A DNA stretch of 64,000 bases from positions 4,382,001-4,446,000 of the forward strand of contig NC_080422.1 of assembly GCF_029873635.1 (NCBI RefSeq), given 5' to 3'. Origin of the DNA: Malania oleifera. Lineage: Eukaryota > Streptophyta > Magnoliopsida > Santalales > Ximeniaceae. Position numbers and translations under genes: made by a program. Positions 52,592-64,000 of this stretch are shown piece after piece. Numbering within the stretch: the stretch's first letter is position 1; every line of letters begins with the position of its first letter. The notes beneath the pieces were generated by a model that worked only from the letters and a program-made list of their open reading frames with translations, was not told the origin of the DNA and did not search any database.

Positions 52592-54681
52592 TTAAATAAG
52601 CATACCTCCTCGACTATACAGCCAATCACAAGTTAAAATGATAGTTTCAGCATTATCAGGCGTAAGAGAACCACATGAAATATTTATCACTTTTCCTCCA
52701 ATACTAAATGCTGATTCCGATGCAACAGTTGATATTGGAATTGATAAGATATCTCTTGCCATTCGAGAAAGAATCGGATACCTATATTTATGACTCCTCC
52801 AAAAGTCCAAAATATCCAATTCTTTATCACAATCTACCATCCTCTCTCTTAAAAACATTTCTAGTTCTGACATAGCAGCTTCTTCATTTTCCTTAGCAAA
52901 AGCTTTAAAACCCTAAAAACAAGTATATAGCAATAGAAATATAAAAATTCTATAGATGTATAATAAAAGTAAATAAAATTTGTATTTAAAAAAAAATCTT
53001 ACTTTTAGTATCATGTCAACTGATGTTGCAATAGGTGTCATATGACCACGATCATGACTAATAGTTGCTTCAATGGAAGGCATTTTCTTAGAAGTCGAAG
53101 GGGAGTGGTGCTTCACATACTTATCAAAAAGTGAATGCATCTCACGCTGGATGTCGTTTACTCGATCTTTCAAAGACATTGGTTGCACTTCTTTTAAACA
53201 AAAAGATACAAATTGTATCTTGAAATAAGGATCCAGAATAACAGCCATTGCCAAAATTTTACTATAATCTGACCAGTATTTGTCAAATTTCCCTTGCATT
53301 TTAGTAGCCACATTCCTTAAAAAGACATCATCATCCAATGCTGCATTAAGTAAAGTTACTTGTACCTTCCATACTCCTTGAAAGTACAAATTTGCAGTTG
53401 GATAAGATGCCCCAGAAAAAAGATTTGTCAAGTCATAAAAAACCTTCAAGAAACTAGCAATTTTCTCAATTTCCTTCCATTCATCATCATTTGGGCAAAA
53501 CTTGAAATTCTCCTCACTAAACCTAAATTGGCAAATAGCATCTCTATAGTATAAAGCACTTTCAAGCATCATATAAGTAGAATTCCACCTAGTAGGACAA
53601 TCTTGGCGAAATCCTCTCACACGTGGCACTCTCACCTTTTCACAACATTCATGAAATCTAAACTTTCGATGTTGTGAATGCTTCACATATTTGACATAAT
53701 CTCGTATTTTGTCCACAGCGAAATGAGATAATTTTAGGCCATCTTGGACAATGAGATTCAATATGTGAGTGCAACAACGAACATGGAAAAATTTTCCTTC
53801 CCTTACCAAAGCATTTTTCAAGTTCAAATTAGACTTCAAAAATTCTACAAAACAGTCATTGGATGTAGCATTGTCTCCAATGTTATGGAAAATAGCTTCT
53901 TGTCTATACCCCAATTCACCAATAAGTCCATGACTTTGTTACTAAGTGCTAGACCAGTGTGTGGAGGAGGCATGCTTGAAAAACTCAATACTTTCTTCTG
54001 AAGCTTCCAATTTTTGTCCACAAAATGTGCAGTTAAACATAAATAGCCATCAGTATTTAACGAAGTTCATAAGTTCGAAGTAAGAGAAATTCTACTAGAA
54101 TTATTCAATAAAAGCTCACAAATGTGCTCTTTTTCCTTGAAAAAAACCCTCATAACATTAGCTTTTGCAGTATTTCTTGTCACAAATTTTGTCTCTGGAT
54201 TTAATTCTAAAGCCCATTCATGAATTCCTTCATACTCAACAAAAGAAAAGGGCAAATTGTGTCTCACAATTGCCATTGCAACTTCCTACGTTGTACAACT
54301 TGATCAAGTTTTCGTGTATGCAAAGACAACTTTCCATCACCTTGACTCATTAGCATTTGTTTCAGATCATTATTTTTCTTTCCCATACATTTTTTCATAT
54401 GACAATGTAAGTTTGATGTCCCAGAGTTCTTAGTAGAGATATTTCTTAGGACAATACTTACATTGGGCATATTGTTTATCTCCACTTTCAATCAACTCAA
54501 AATCTATCCAAATATTAGATGTTTTTTTTCTTGCTCTTTTTACTTGTGGAGTTGTTTCTTTTGTAGGTTTTGTGTTTGATGAATCTGGCAACTGAACTTC
54601 TTCTTTACTCATTTCATCATTTTGATCAATTGAATTCGCTATTGACTGAGACATTTTTTTTCCCAAATCCTTGTAATGCAC
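52592..54681 (-). pseudogene. hAT transposase (BED finger, catalytic core, hAT dimerisation domain)
   Basis: From the N-terminus: an acidic/basic leader (from 54681), a BED zinc finger split by a frameshift near 54430-54445 (CKYC in one frame, HCHMKKC in the next), then AIVRHNLPFSFVEYEGI. A further break, an in-frame stop, occurs near 54067, at SRISLTSNL, where relatives have LW. The core follows at 53914-52999 (FHVRCCTHILNLIVQDGL, DCPTRWNSTYMMLE), then a donor AAAA-GTAAGA. An intron runs to acceptor TTTTTAG, and the last exon 52912-52592 carries the dimerisation domain (PISTVASESAFSIGGK, LTPDNAETIILTCDWL). At least three breaks are visible in the whole frame. Transposases of this kind cut and reinsert the element. 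Confidence 0.88.
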
Positions 54682-55834
54682 TACAAAAAATTATGAAATG
54701 GGATTAAATGTTTGCATTGCCCAGCAAAGGATTAAATTCATCTTGAAACAGAAACAATGCTACTATGCAGGCCTACAACAATAACAATGCAGAGATGTAA
54801 CGACCTACTCCTCTTTCACATATATTTTTTTTTATATAAATAAATTATCATCACATCATACATTCCAACTCAGCAGGTCACAATCCACCTGGGCCCGTGG
54901 GCACCAGGAATATAACAAAACATACAGCAGAAGCCTACGCAACAGAAAGTATAAAATCATATACATCTCATCATAATGTGCAAAACACATACCAGAGTCA
55001 CTACAATTACTATCTCACAGTATATACATCTCAAAAATGAAATCTAGGGACAATCCCCACAAAACCTAACTGTCCCTACCAAAAACTTACCCTTCCAAAG
55101 AGGGCAAACAACTGATCTAAATCAGCGGGGCTTTTCCCGCTCTCCTATTAGGGGCTCCTGAAAAATGTATAACATTTAAGGGTGAGACATCTCTCAGTAA
55201 GGGAAATAAACTAATACTAGTGTGTGGCAACATGAGTATTCTGTGTTCTACATATACCATACATAACATATTCAATACTGTTTATCAAATCTGGGAAAAC
55301 ATATGCATATCAAAACATAGCAGAACATATTGCATTTTCATAAACATTTCTCATCTCATATCATAATAATAATAACATAAAAACAATCCTGGTAGGTTAG
55401 CTGGCTGTTGTCATGTATTACCCCCACATGACTGGGTTGTGTGGCCCGAAGGCGGGACCTGACAATAGTTGGCCGACCACTGCCAAGTCAAACAGTAGTC
55501 TGTAGGTCCGATGGGTCTACCCAGACTGGTCCGTACACCAGGGGCGATAACAGCACACTTCTTGAAAATAACCACATCGACCATCCAATCTCACACCACT
55601 CCGTACAGCGGCGTTAACACAGATATCATGATCACGAGGACCATGGACATAGCAACGGTACCGTGCAAGTACTAGCCTAGACCAAGCCAACCAGGTTCTG
55701 ATATCATATACATATACTAAAACCGTGATACATAAATATCTCATATCATTTATTTTCACATCAATCATATCATTTCACATATATACGTGTATCATGAAAA
55801 TCATCGGCCTGTATGCCGGTATTACACATTTTAT

Positions 55835-56070
55835 CATAGCTCGGCCCGTACGCCGGAAAATCACATAGCACAGCCCGTACACTGGCAAACCACATAGCAC
55901 GGCCCGTATGCCGGCAAATCACATAGCACAGCCCGCTGGCAAATCACATAGGACGGCCCGTACGCCGACAAATCATATAGTACAGCCCGTACGCTAGCAA
56001 ATCACATAGCACGGCCCGTACGCCGGCAAATCACATATACATATAAAAATATATCGGCCCATACGCCGGT
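55835..56070. repeat. Minisatellite in LTR, about eight units of about 31 bp
   Basis: Units contain CGGCCCGTACGCCGGCAAA then TCACATAGCA. The copy number exceeds that in the related LTR at 3120-3275. Confidence 0.85.
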
Positions 56071-56744
56071 TTTCCATTATAGAAATCCATATCGACCCCA
56101 TTCCCAAAAAGAATAGTATTTCACAACATTTTTATACTCATGCCACACTAAACAAATTTTCTACGTATTCAACATATCATCATTTAAACAGTATTTTTCA
56201 AATATAAATCATATATATAAATATATTTATTTTTCCTGAAACCAGATGCTACATATATATACATACATTTTCTCAAAACAAAACTAGCTTAGTTTATCCC
56301 CTTACCTGATTCCTGAAAAGCCCCTAAGAAAATCTTCCCCGTACCCACAAGGTTCTCAACTCAACACCCTGAAAATGAAAACTCGCAGAATTAAAGTTTA
56401 GTATTTTTGTACGTACAACATTTTCTATAACTACCACTAAGTCAAATTCGACTTAAAAAGTCTTACCTCAACTTAGGGATGATTCCCAACGTTCCCAATC
56501 AACACCCTAGAACTGAAAATTTTCAGTATTAAAGTTCAGTATTTTTACGCGTATATCACTTTCTTCAACTGTCAAAAATCCAAATATTAAATATAAAGTC
56601 TTACCTTGGATTTGGGATGAAATCCAACTTCGTTTCCCCGACGATCCGCTCTAGCAGACTTGTAGAGAACTTCGTCAGGAGTGTCGTGGTGGCTTCGGTT
56701 TGTCGATCCGGCGTAAAACTAGCCCGGAATCAAAGAGAGAGAGA

Positions 56745-56912
56745 GTCGTAGGAGAGAGAGAGAGAGAGAGAGAGAGAGTGCACTCACGCCCCCCAAAATC
56801 TAATTCAATTTGGATTTGACTTTCAAAGCTTCTTAAAGAAGCTTGTGTTAGTTTATATATATATATAATAGTAAACCTTAATTAAAGTAAAGCTTCTTGA
56901 AGAAGCTTTCAT

Positions 56913-56952
<40 letters not shown>
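56745..56952. repeat. (GA)n and (TA)n tracts in LTR
   Basis: GA run at about 56751-56778 and AT run at about 56917-56952, at the same places as in the LTR at 2079-4264 but shorter. AGCTTCTT...AAGAAGCTT is duplicated around 56827-56907. Confidence 0.85.
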
Positions 56953-56958
<6 letters not shown>

Positions 56959-57089
56959 CCTAATCATACTATTCATTTTACTTGTTAATTTAATTAATTA
57001 ATTTTATTTTCTTATTTTATTATTATTATTTTTTAAAATTTTATTTTTTTTCCCGGTTACTACAAGAGATGTCAAAGTATTTAAAATGA

Positions 57090-57145
57090 CAAAGGCCTAC
57101 AACAATAGCAATGCAGAAATGTCAAAGTATTTAACATGACAAATA
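57090..57145. repeat. Short tandem duplication in the hAT element, split by the solo LTR
   Basis: GCCTACAACAATAGCAATGC and the following ATGTCAAAGTATTTAA repeat the target region of the LTR at 54769-54795 plus 57065-57090. The empty site was thus a tandem pair of about 53 bp. Confidence 0.7.
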
Positions 57146-57749
57146 ATGTAGTTGCTAGAAGTTTTGGCTTAGAGCTAAAAATTCATATTTTCACTAGCCT
57201 TCACTAACTTGAACATTGGTCTATTTTTCTATAAAGGAGGAATTAAATAGAATTAAATTTCTTCGGTACCAAGGCTATAAAGGAGGAATTAATGTTTTTA
57301 CTAAGGACTCCATTATCAAAGAATTGCACTTAACTTATTAGCTAAGACTTTAGTAATAATCTCAAGGTTGATAGATGCATTAAGAGAACCTTATTTTTGT
57401 AGGCCTATATATACATGATTTTATCTCTTTATTCTTTGAGTTTGAGTAATAATGCCATTTGCTTTTCTCCAATGAACAAAAGTTGTCAAAAGAATGTGTA
57501 CATGCATCATACATGTGTGTGTTTGTACATGGTCAATCATTCAAAAATAAGTATATAATGTTTATAAATTGCATTAACTGTTTTATAAATCATTACTGAA
57601 GTAATTATGTTTTACCAGTGAAGAATTAAATATAAAATATTAAGTTAATCTGTTAATGTCTGTATTAGCAAATACCAAGACTTCTTTAACGAATTTGCAA
57701 GGAATCAATATTTAATACATTTAAAATTAAATAAAAATAGAAGCATGGC

Positions 57750-58440
57750 TCATGGCTGCATGAGGAAGAAAAGTAGAAAAATAAAATAAAAATACAATAC
57801 ACAATGACAGTGGAAGTGTGGACTGTGGAACAGACAAACAGTGGTGGAACTGTGGAACAGTGGAAGGCATAAACCAGAGTGGAGCTCGGAGGGACTACCA
57901 GTAACCAGACTTCTGAGTTCTAAAGCCCCCTCCTGCTGGTTCGAAGCTCCTCGCGCCTGCTGGTTCGAAGCTCCTGTTGGTTCGAAGCTCGAAGCTCCTG
58001 GCACTTGTATGGCAATTGCGTATCCAAAGACTGGTTTGAAGGATCGAAGAAACTCGGAGGGCCGAGGGCAGAGGGGTCGAAGAAGAAGGGTCTCGTGCGG
58101 CCGCCGACTGGTTTCCACTTCCCCACTTCTCCTTCTCTAAGTCTCTGTGGCTAGGGCACGAATGGGCGAATGGGGCTGACCTGGGGGCTGGGAGCTTGGA
58201 AGCCTGGGGCTGGGAGTCTGGGACTCTAGGAATGGGACTGTGGGAGGGCCGAGGGGCTGAGACTCAAAAGGGGCACGCATGTGTAGCGCCATGTGGGCTG
58301 TGGGCTGTGGGCACTTGGGCCGAGGCGTTGGGCCTTTGAGTTTTGGGCAGTGCCTCAGTGGGCTGGAGCGTGGAGCCGCTAGACCAGCTGGCTTAGGCCT
58401 TAGGGGCAGTGGGCTGCTTTTATGGGTTAATATTTAATAA
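57750..58440 (-). promoter_or_regulatory. GC-rich 5' region of the hAT element
   Basis: It is GC-rich, in contrast to the rest of the element. GGTTCGAAGCTC is repeated three times around 57938-57990. Minus-strand open frames lack any domain. As the transposase reads on the minus strand from 54681, this is probably its promoter or noncoding leader. Confidence 0.4.
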
Positions 58441-58620
58441 TGTAACTGTAAGCGGGTTGGCAGATATCTGCCGGATAAACTCGACCCGACCCGCTAAGAA
58501 GGCGGATATGAAAATGAAAACTCATATTCGACTCATTTAACAAACGGATGTTCATGAGTCGGTTAGAATGGGTCAAATACGGTTCGGATTAACAAATTTT
58601 TATCCATTTTGTCAAATCTA

Positions 58621-58628
58621 ATTGCAAG
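58621..58628. repeat. hAT target-site duplication, right copy
   Basis: ATTGCAAG, identical to 51563-51570. Confidence 0.93.
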
Positions 58629-60269
58629 TATTTATTGGAAACCCCCAAGATTAAGGTTAGGGTTATTATGATTTTGTGGTTAATTTACTTGAATTTGATA
58701 TTATATTTCCTGCCATTAATTTCATTTGTATTTCTTACCATTTATTTCATGCATACGTAGACTGTCTGTGTAATTCAAATGGGATGAATTAATGAAAAAA
58801 AAATTATATAATCAATCTCACTTGATGGGACTTAATGCTTTGTTGTTGTTATTATTATTGTTATTGTTGTTTAAAATTTATCTTTCTTATATTTAGGTAT
58901 AGTCTTGAATTTAGATATGTATGAATTTAAATAAATTTTTTATTAATTTTTTTCAATATGTATAATTTCAAATCTAAAATTAAAATCTCAAACTTTGAAA
59001 ACGTACCTCCATTTTAAAACCTGAATATTTGTGTTTGGTCCGCAGCCAACCGGCGATTTCAAGTTAAATGTTAATTTTCTCTCTCTTGCTTAAGTTAATT
59101 TAATGAGTTTTAAGACAGTGTCAAAAATTATAATCATGATGATAAATTTAAGTTTGGTAAATTTTAAAAAACATTTATATATTTTTTGAATATGACAATG
59201 TATTTTAAAATTTTTTATTTTTATAAAAAAATATCTCATAAAATGATTTTTATAAAGTAGAATAGCTTATTTGTACTTATGTATGCGAAGTAAGACTATT
59301 TTTGTTAAATTTATAATCTGAAAAAATATTATTAGTCATATAAAATTTCAGACTGAATGGTGCGTTTGGATCTTGTTCAAGTTTAATAACAAAATGTTTG
59401 TGTTCAGTGGCCTTTCCATTCTTCACGATATTAATTTTTCGAAACCCCCATCTCTACATAGTGAATTTGTGCAAATGCAATCTTAGGAGTCAAACTTTTT
59501 CATTCAAGGGTGAGGAAATAAGCAATTAGGTTCAAATTCTCATTCAAAAGAATTATTTCTTTGTAAAAAAACTTAGATGTCATGGGAGTATTGTGTCCAC
59601 TCCATTAATAATTGGTATTGTGTATGTGTAATTGGTATTGAAAGAAAAAATTAATACAAAAGAAATTATCATGTGTTTTAATAAAAGAAAGTTAATTGTA
59701 AACTTTCAATATTATTCAATAGTTATAAAGAATTTAGTTAAAATAATTTCAATTTATACACTCCTTTAACTTTTGGTACAACTAGGAATTAAAATTATAA
59801 AATTTTGTACATAATTCGGGTAAATTAAATATTATTTCGATAAAATAAGCTCATGACTTATAGACACGAGAAACAAAAACAAAAATTATTCTAATAAAGG
59901 TTAACTTTTTAACAAAAAGTTAAATTTTATCCTCCTCATAGAGAAAATAGTTGTAAATTAATTATTAAATATTCTAACTCTCATATTCAACAAAATATAC
60001 CTTATAACTTAAATAATTACAGAGCTTTTATTAAAAAAAATACAAATATGTTAAAAGTTTTGTTAAAAATATCAACTTAAATAGAAAATATCCTCGACCT
60101 GTAAAAATATGCTATAGCCATTTACTACATAATAACATAATATATTCACATATGTATTTTAAAATATTGTATTTCTAATAATCTTTTGTATTCATTTATA
60201 TTGTCACATAATAGCTCAAGAATAATTTTTTTTTATTTAACTTCCATGAGTATTCATTTAAGTAGTTTT
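58629..60269. other. AT-rich intergenic DNA
   Basis: No gene recognised. A MITE-like pair of complementary words (TTGAATTTAGATATGTATGAA and TTCAAATCTAAAATTAAA) lies at about 58910-58985. Confidence 0.4.
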
Positions 60270-62301
60270 TGTAACGACCCGACCCTTTATACAGACCTAA
60301 GTGTCACTCACTCATACCTAATACCTGTACTTGTTCCAGATACATAGACAACCCGCCCTAACAGGGACATATGGGTGTACTCATACATAATAATAATGTA
60401 AATGTTATGAAAAAACATAAACATTCATTAGGATTTCTACTAGACTTATACTAGAGTTTACTAACACATTCACAATTTACATAAATTCGGACTTCAAATA
60501 AATCTTGTTATTACAACCTTCCAAAAAAGGAAATTCACTTAAGTTTAATACAAGATCCAAATGCTTACGTAAGCTAAACAAAAAAATCTGATCTCCCCAG
60601 TCCCTTTAGCTACTAGGACCGACGTATTGATGGACCTAAAAACAAAGGTGGTATGATACGGTGAGACACCTCTCAGTAAAGAAGAAAGGGTTACAACAGT
60701 GTGTGACTGCATATATGCGCATTTTCATACAAACTCATACATTTGAAACATTTGTTTATAATACTGTATCAAATAACATTTATCTACACATCAAGTATTT
60801 AAATTATGCATATGATTATTAGAATACCTCCAGCTTGATATGACAATTTGCCTATTTACCCCATGGCATAGGTTGTGCACTGATTGCCTTTGACAGTGTC
60901 CTGTTCGTGCAGACAAAGTCGAGCATCTTTATAGTCGGACCGCCCCTTGGTTTATTTTTACCAGCAGCTTACTAACTCCTTGTAGGTCGACCATCTAATA
61001 TACCCTTATTGATTTTCTCATGTATGGTTGCACTACCAGCATCGGTACTTAGCCCTAGGAGTTTATTTCAACTCACGAATTAGAGTATCTTTCAACCCCT
61101 TTTTCTGAAGTTTATTTCGACTTCTTTTGGTCACAAGCTGTGGTTCCAGAGTCATATATACAATTTATAGCAAAATATAGTAATCTTTGCAATTCCAGTA
61201 TTTTCACAATTTCAGATAAACACATTGGGTTCAAACCGATGCCTTTCCACTCAGTTTACCCCTTTTTGTTTACTGATTCAGTTCGGTGTATCACCGGCCT
61301 CCGTTTTCCATATTCTTAGTATAACAAATTGGAACTTCGTTCCCATATCTATATCAATAATATAGAAAATTCATACATTTCCATTTCAACATACTCAGTA
61401 TAACAAATTGGAACTCCGTTCCCATAATCTATATCAATAGTATAGAAAATTCATACATTTCCATTTCAACATATATCACACAAGTTTCATCCAAAACTCG
61501 CTAAATGATAAAAAATCCAGTAAACGTCATTTAAATGATAAAGTAAAGGATTTGAGCATCTCCTATTATAGTATAAATACAAATAAATGATTTTTGTAAA
61601 GTTTGGAGATCATACGCCAAAATCATTGTTTTTACCAAAACCGTAAAATTAACATTTCTACTCGGTAGAATTTAGCAAATAAGCAGTTAAATCATACATA
61701 TAAGTAAAAACTAACTTTTTAGCGATTTAGTTTTCCAAAAATGTTGTTGTAATCAAATTCCCTTTACCTTAAACTCAAAACTAAACTTCGTACGAATACG
61801 GTCCAAATCGACAACCCGCGATCCTCAAAACCTAAAAACCACAGAATATAATCTTACTATATTTTCTACTACTATCAAAATATCCAATCAAAACTGAAAT
61901 CAGATCCTTACCTCGATTTTTGGGAAAACTGGAAAATCTCCGAAACTACAATCTGGTCCACTAAGATTGTAGAGTTTCCTCTTCTGATCCACACAGTACC
62001 CTCCATTTTTGGAAACGGACGATGATCGGCGAATCTAAACAACTAAAATGGATATTTATAGGGCCTTTGACCAAGTCCAACTTGTCAGCGAGGCGGCGTC
62101 TTCATTGACGAATCCACCACACAGCTCGTTGACAAGGCCATCCCTTCGTCGCCGAGTTCAAGTTCCAGATATTTCTCTGATCCGCTCAGTATTTGCTCAT
62201 CGACGAGGCTCTGAATTTTGTCAACGAGGATCTGAAGGACTTCATCGACGAACGTGACCCTTCATCGACGAACCCAGCTTATACAGGTTTGGGTCTCTAC
62301 A
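60270..62301 (-). mobile_element. Solo LTR, minus orientation
   Basis: The ends are TGTAACGACCCG and GGGTCTCTACA, about 2.03 kb. The flanks are GTTTT (60265-60269) and ATTTT (62302-62306), a probable target duplication with one difference. Read on the minus strand it has CGTCGACG-like palindromes (62275-62090), a TATAAATATCC box (about 62061-62051), acceptor GTTTTTAG, a 64-base block (61831-61768), donor AAG-GTAAAGGG and a late acceptor-like TTTGTTTTTAG near 60632. The layout equals that of the solo LTR at 10202. Confidence 0.82.
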
Positions 62302-62439
62302 ATTTTACTTCTTAATTGTTATTGAATATACTGTTTTTTCATGATTAATCTGGAACTCCAACTGCATGGCTAATACAGTATTGTGAAATGCATGCTGGTA
62401 GTTGATTAGTAGTGCGTGCTGAATGAACTAAATGCCACC

Positions 62440-62687
62440 CGTAAAGACCCGAAAATTTAAAAGGATTAAAATAATTTGAAAAAATAATAATAAATAAATA
62501 AATAAAATAACAGATAAATAAATAAAAGGAATGGTGTGGGAAAAAGAAAAAAAAATAAAAATTAAAGAAATTAAATTAAATTAAGATGAACTAAATAATT
62601 AAATAATTAATTATTAAATTAAATATTTTTACATTGGATTTAAAAAAAAAAACTAATTAGAATTATATATATAAATAAGTTATTATA

Positions 62688-62720
<33 letters not shown>

Positions 62721-64000
62721 AAGTAAAGTAAAAGAAAGAAAAAGAAGAAAGAAGAAAGAAGAAGGAGGAGAAGATGTCAGGCGGCCACAACCCCCCCAGA
62801 ATGCGCGCGCCAGCCACCTCCGCCTCCGTCTCTCTCTCTCTCTCAATTTCTTGATGAGTTTGCGACGGATCGGGAACCGGAAGGTGCCGTTAGAATTCTG
62901 GTTCCACTACCGACATTTCTACTAGAGCAAATTTTTCATGGGAACGGTTTAGGCACTGCTCTTAGGGAAATGTAATTTTTCCCTATTTTCTCAATTTTGT
63001 TATTAATATGTGGTTAAATCGACGAACGGACACCACCATGGGGTCCTAGTAGTCGTCATCGTCATTTTGACGTAGGTAATTTTTCAATAGGGATTTTCTA
63101 AACCCTACTCCAAAGCGAGAGTGGGATTTGAGAATTTGGCTAAATTTAATGATATTGTTATTTATTTAGGAATTATGGCCCTAGAAAATATTTAAATAAT
63201 ATTTTATTCAATAATAATTTATTGGAACTAATCTAATTTTAGGGTCTGGGTGAGCGCCGCAGGTATTTTTCGGAGTTCTTGTTGGCGTAGTTCAAGAAAC
63301 CAGGTAAGGGGAAAAATATATATTAAATCAGAATTTTTATGAATTTAATGAAAAAATAAATTGTGTTATATGTACGTGTATATGTTTCAGTATGGGTAAA
63401 ATGCCAACTATTTAAATTATATATATATATATTTTTTTTTTGTTTAGAGCTGTTTATTAGATATGTATATGCGAAAATGAACTGATGAAAGTGAGAAATA
63501 TTTTCAGGATAATTAAATAAGAAATGAAAAGTATTTTCAGTATATAAACATTAAATGTTGGTTGGCTTATTTTACAGGCAGTGTATAAATTTTATTGCTA
63601 AATTGTGTAGCATGAGATTCTGTATAAATATATGTTAAATGTATGAGATGTAGGCTAAGTAAGTAAAGCAATGAAAATAAAATATGATATGGATAATGTT
63701 GCCTGTGTATGTTAAATGCAACCATGTAAATGTAAGACAGCTGAAAGACAGTCATGTTAGCAGATCTAGCACACTTCTATGTAGACTAACTGATGACAGC
63801 TAAAAGGAGCTGTGTTAGCAGATCTAGCACGTTTCTACGTATACTAACTGATGATGGCTAAAAACCAACTGTAGTACGAAGTAATGAAATGAAATGTTAT
63901 GCAATGAAATGACGATGAAATGACAATGAAATGAAATGACAAAGGTAAATGATGTAAATGGGAAAAAGTCACTTAAAGTGAAACGAAATGCAAAGTTAAG
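62440..64000 (+). mobile_element. LTR fossil, 5' part, cut by the window edge
   Basis: It starts near 62440 with a (T/C)GTAAAGACCCGAAAA-type LTR start, followed by an AT-rich stretch, an (AT)n run (62687-62719), a GA/CT-rich leader, an acceptor-like AATTTTAG ending at 63242, a 61-base block (63243-63303) and donor CAGGTAAGGGG. A local tandem repeat follows at 63745-63870. Its 3' end is outside the window. Confidence 0.7.
63735..63870. repeat. Tandem repeat of about 67 bp in LTR
   Basis: GTTAGCAGATCTAGCAC followed by TTCTA(T/C)GTA and ACTAACTGATGA occurs twice, about 67 bp apart, with part of a third unit. Confidence 0.75.

Larger units (their letters stand above)
54796..57064 (-). mobile_element. 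Solo LTR nested in the hAT transposon
   Basis: It runs from TGTAACGACC to CCGGTTACTACA, 2269 bp, with a perfect 5-bp target duplication AGAGA at 54791-54795 and 57065-57069. It is minus-oriented and close to the copy at 2079-4264. It carries a longer minisatellite (about eight units at 55835-56070), the mini-exon-like block 56368-56306 (minus) with donor CAGGTAAGGGG, and a late TTTTTCAG at about 55163-55158 (minus). It lies between the transposase start and the element's right end, so it entered after the hAT inserted. Confidence 0.94.
51571..58620 (-). mobile_element. hAT DNA transposon, full ends, interrupted by a solo LTR
   Basis: The terminal inverted repeats are TAGACCTGGCAAAGCGGAT on the left and TAGATTTGACAAAATGGAT on the right (read inward). 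They are flanked by a perfect 8-bp duplication, ATTGCAAG, the size expected for hAT. Subterminal regions at both ends are dense in GCGGAT/ATCCG and GGGTCG words. Total 7050 bp; without the nested solo LTR and its duplication the element is about 4.78 kb. It encodes an Ac/Tam3-type transposase on the minus strand. The complete ends make non-autonomous mobilisation conceivable, but the transposase gene is broken. Confidence 0.93.

Noticed and set aside
55835-56070. CRISPR-like array
   Set aside because: Direct repeats of about 31 bp have no unique spacers; it is a minisatellite within an LTR in plant DNA.
57750-58140. Overlapping frames on both strands in the GC-rich hAT segment
   Set aside because: Low-complexity, internally repeated and without domains; treated as the noncoding leader of the transposon.

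Overview
The window looks like nuclear DNA of a eudicot plant, probably a woody species with a repeat-rich genome. It is AT-rich, its host genes carry plant-type introns, and more than half of the bases can be assigned to transposable elements, most of them LTR-retrotransposon fossils and solo LTRs. I cannot name the species from sequence alone.

Four host genes are well supported. (1) 8110-9288, minus: an intronless glutaredoxin-fold protein of the At5g39865 type, with an N-myristoylation start and C-terminal CxxC zinc-binding repeats. (2) 23039-23593, plus: an intronless PADRE (DUF4228) protein with an MGNC start. (3) 25379-27643, minus: a FAR1/FHY3-family gene (FAR1 zinc finger, domesticated MULE transposase fold, SWIM finger) whose 5' end is not settled; a candidate first exon lies about 9 kb away at 36851-36887. 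(4) 41618-50690, minus: KELP, a DEK-C plus PC4 transcriptional coactivator, reconstructed here as three exons (173 aa) over 9 kb, with introns full of transposon remains. No tRNA or rRNA gene, CRISPR array or operon was seen.

Layout: 1-5036 nested LTR fossils, with a solo LTR inside another 3' LTR; 5037-5830 copia tail; 5840-8100 an AT-rich duplicated segment with tRNA-like SINE heads; 8110-9288 glutaredoxin-like gene; 10202-12070 solo LTR; 12422-19018 copia element with both LTRs and target duplication; 19231-19660 TRIM-like element; 19660-22700 diverged repeats; 23039-27643 two host genes; 28640-29290 a strand-asymmetric purine tract; 29545-36305 a copia/gypsy/LINE patchwork; 36850-37250 a GC-richer promoter or first-exon block; 37260-41340 AT-rich intergenic DNA ending in an RTE LINE scrap; 41618-50690 KELP; 51040-51480 an unassigned promoter-like block with repeated motifs; 51571-58620 a hAT DNA transposon with exact ends, interrupted by a solo LTR; 60270-62301 another solo LTR; 62440-64000 the beginning of one more LTR.

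The most interesting signal is shared by seven long LTRs (about 1.9-2.3 kb). Although most of their sequence differs, each has a splice-acceptor-like TTT(C/T)AG or TTTTAG, then 61-65 bases, then a splice-donor-like (C/A)AG-GTAA(G/A)GG, and several have a further TTTTCAG near the 3' end of the LTR. This looks like a conserved noncoding mini-exon in the leader. Three of the LTRs also carry clusters of CGTCGACG palindromes just upstream of a TATA box. These are observations about fossil LTRs and need transcript data to test.
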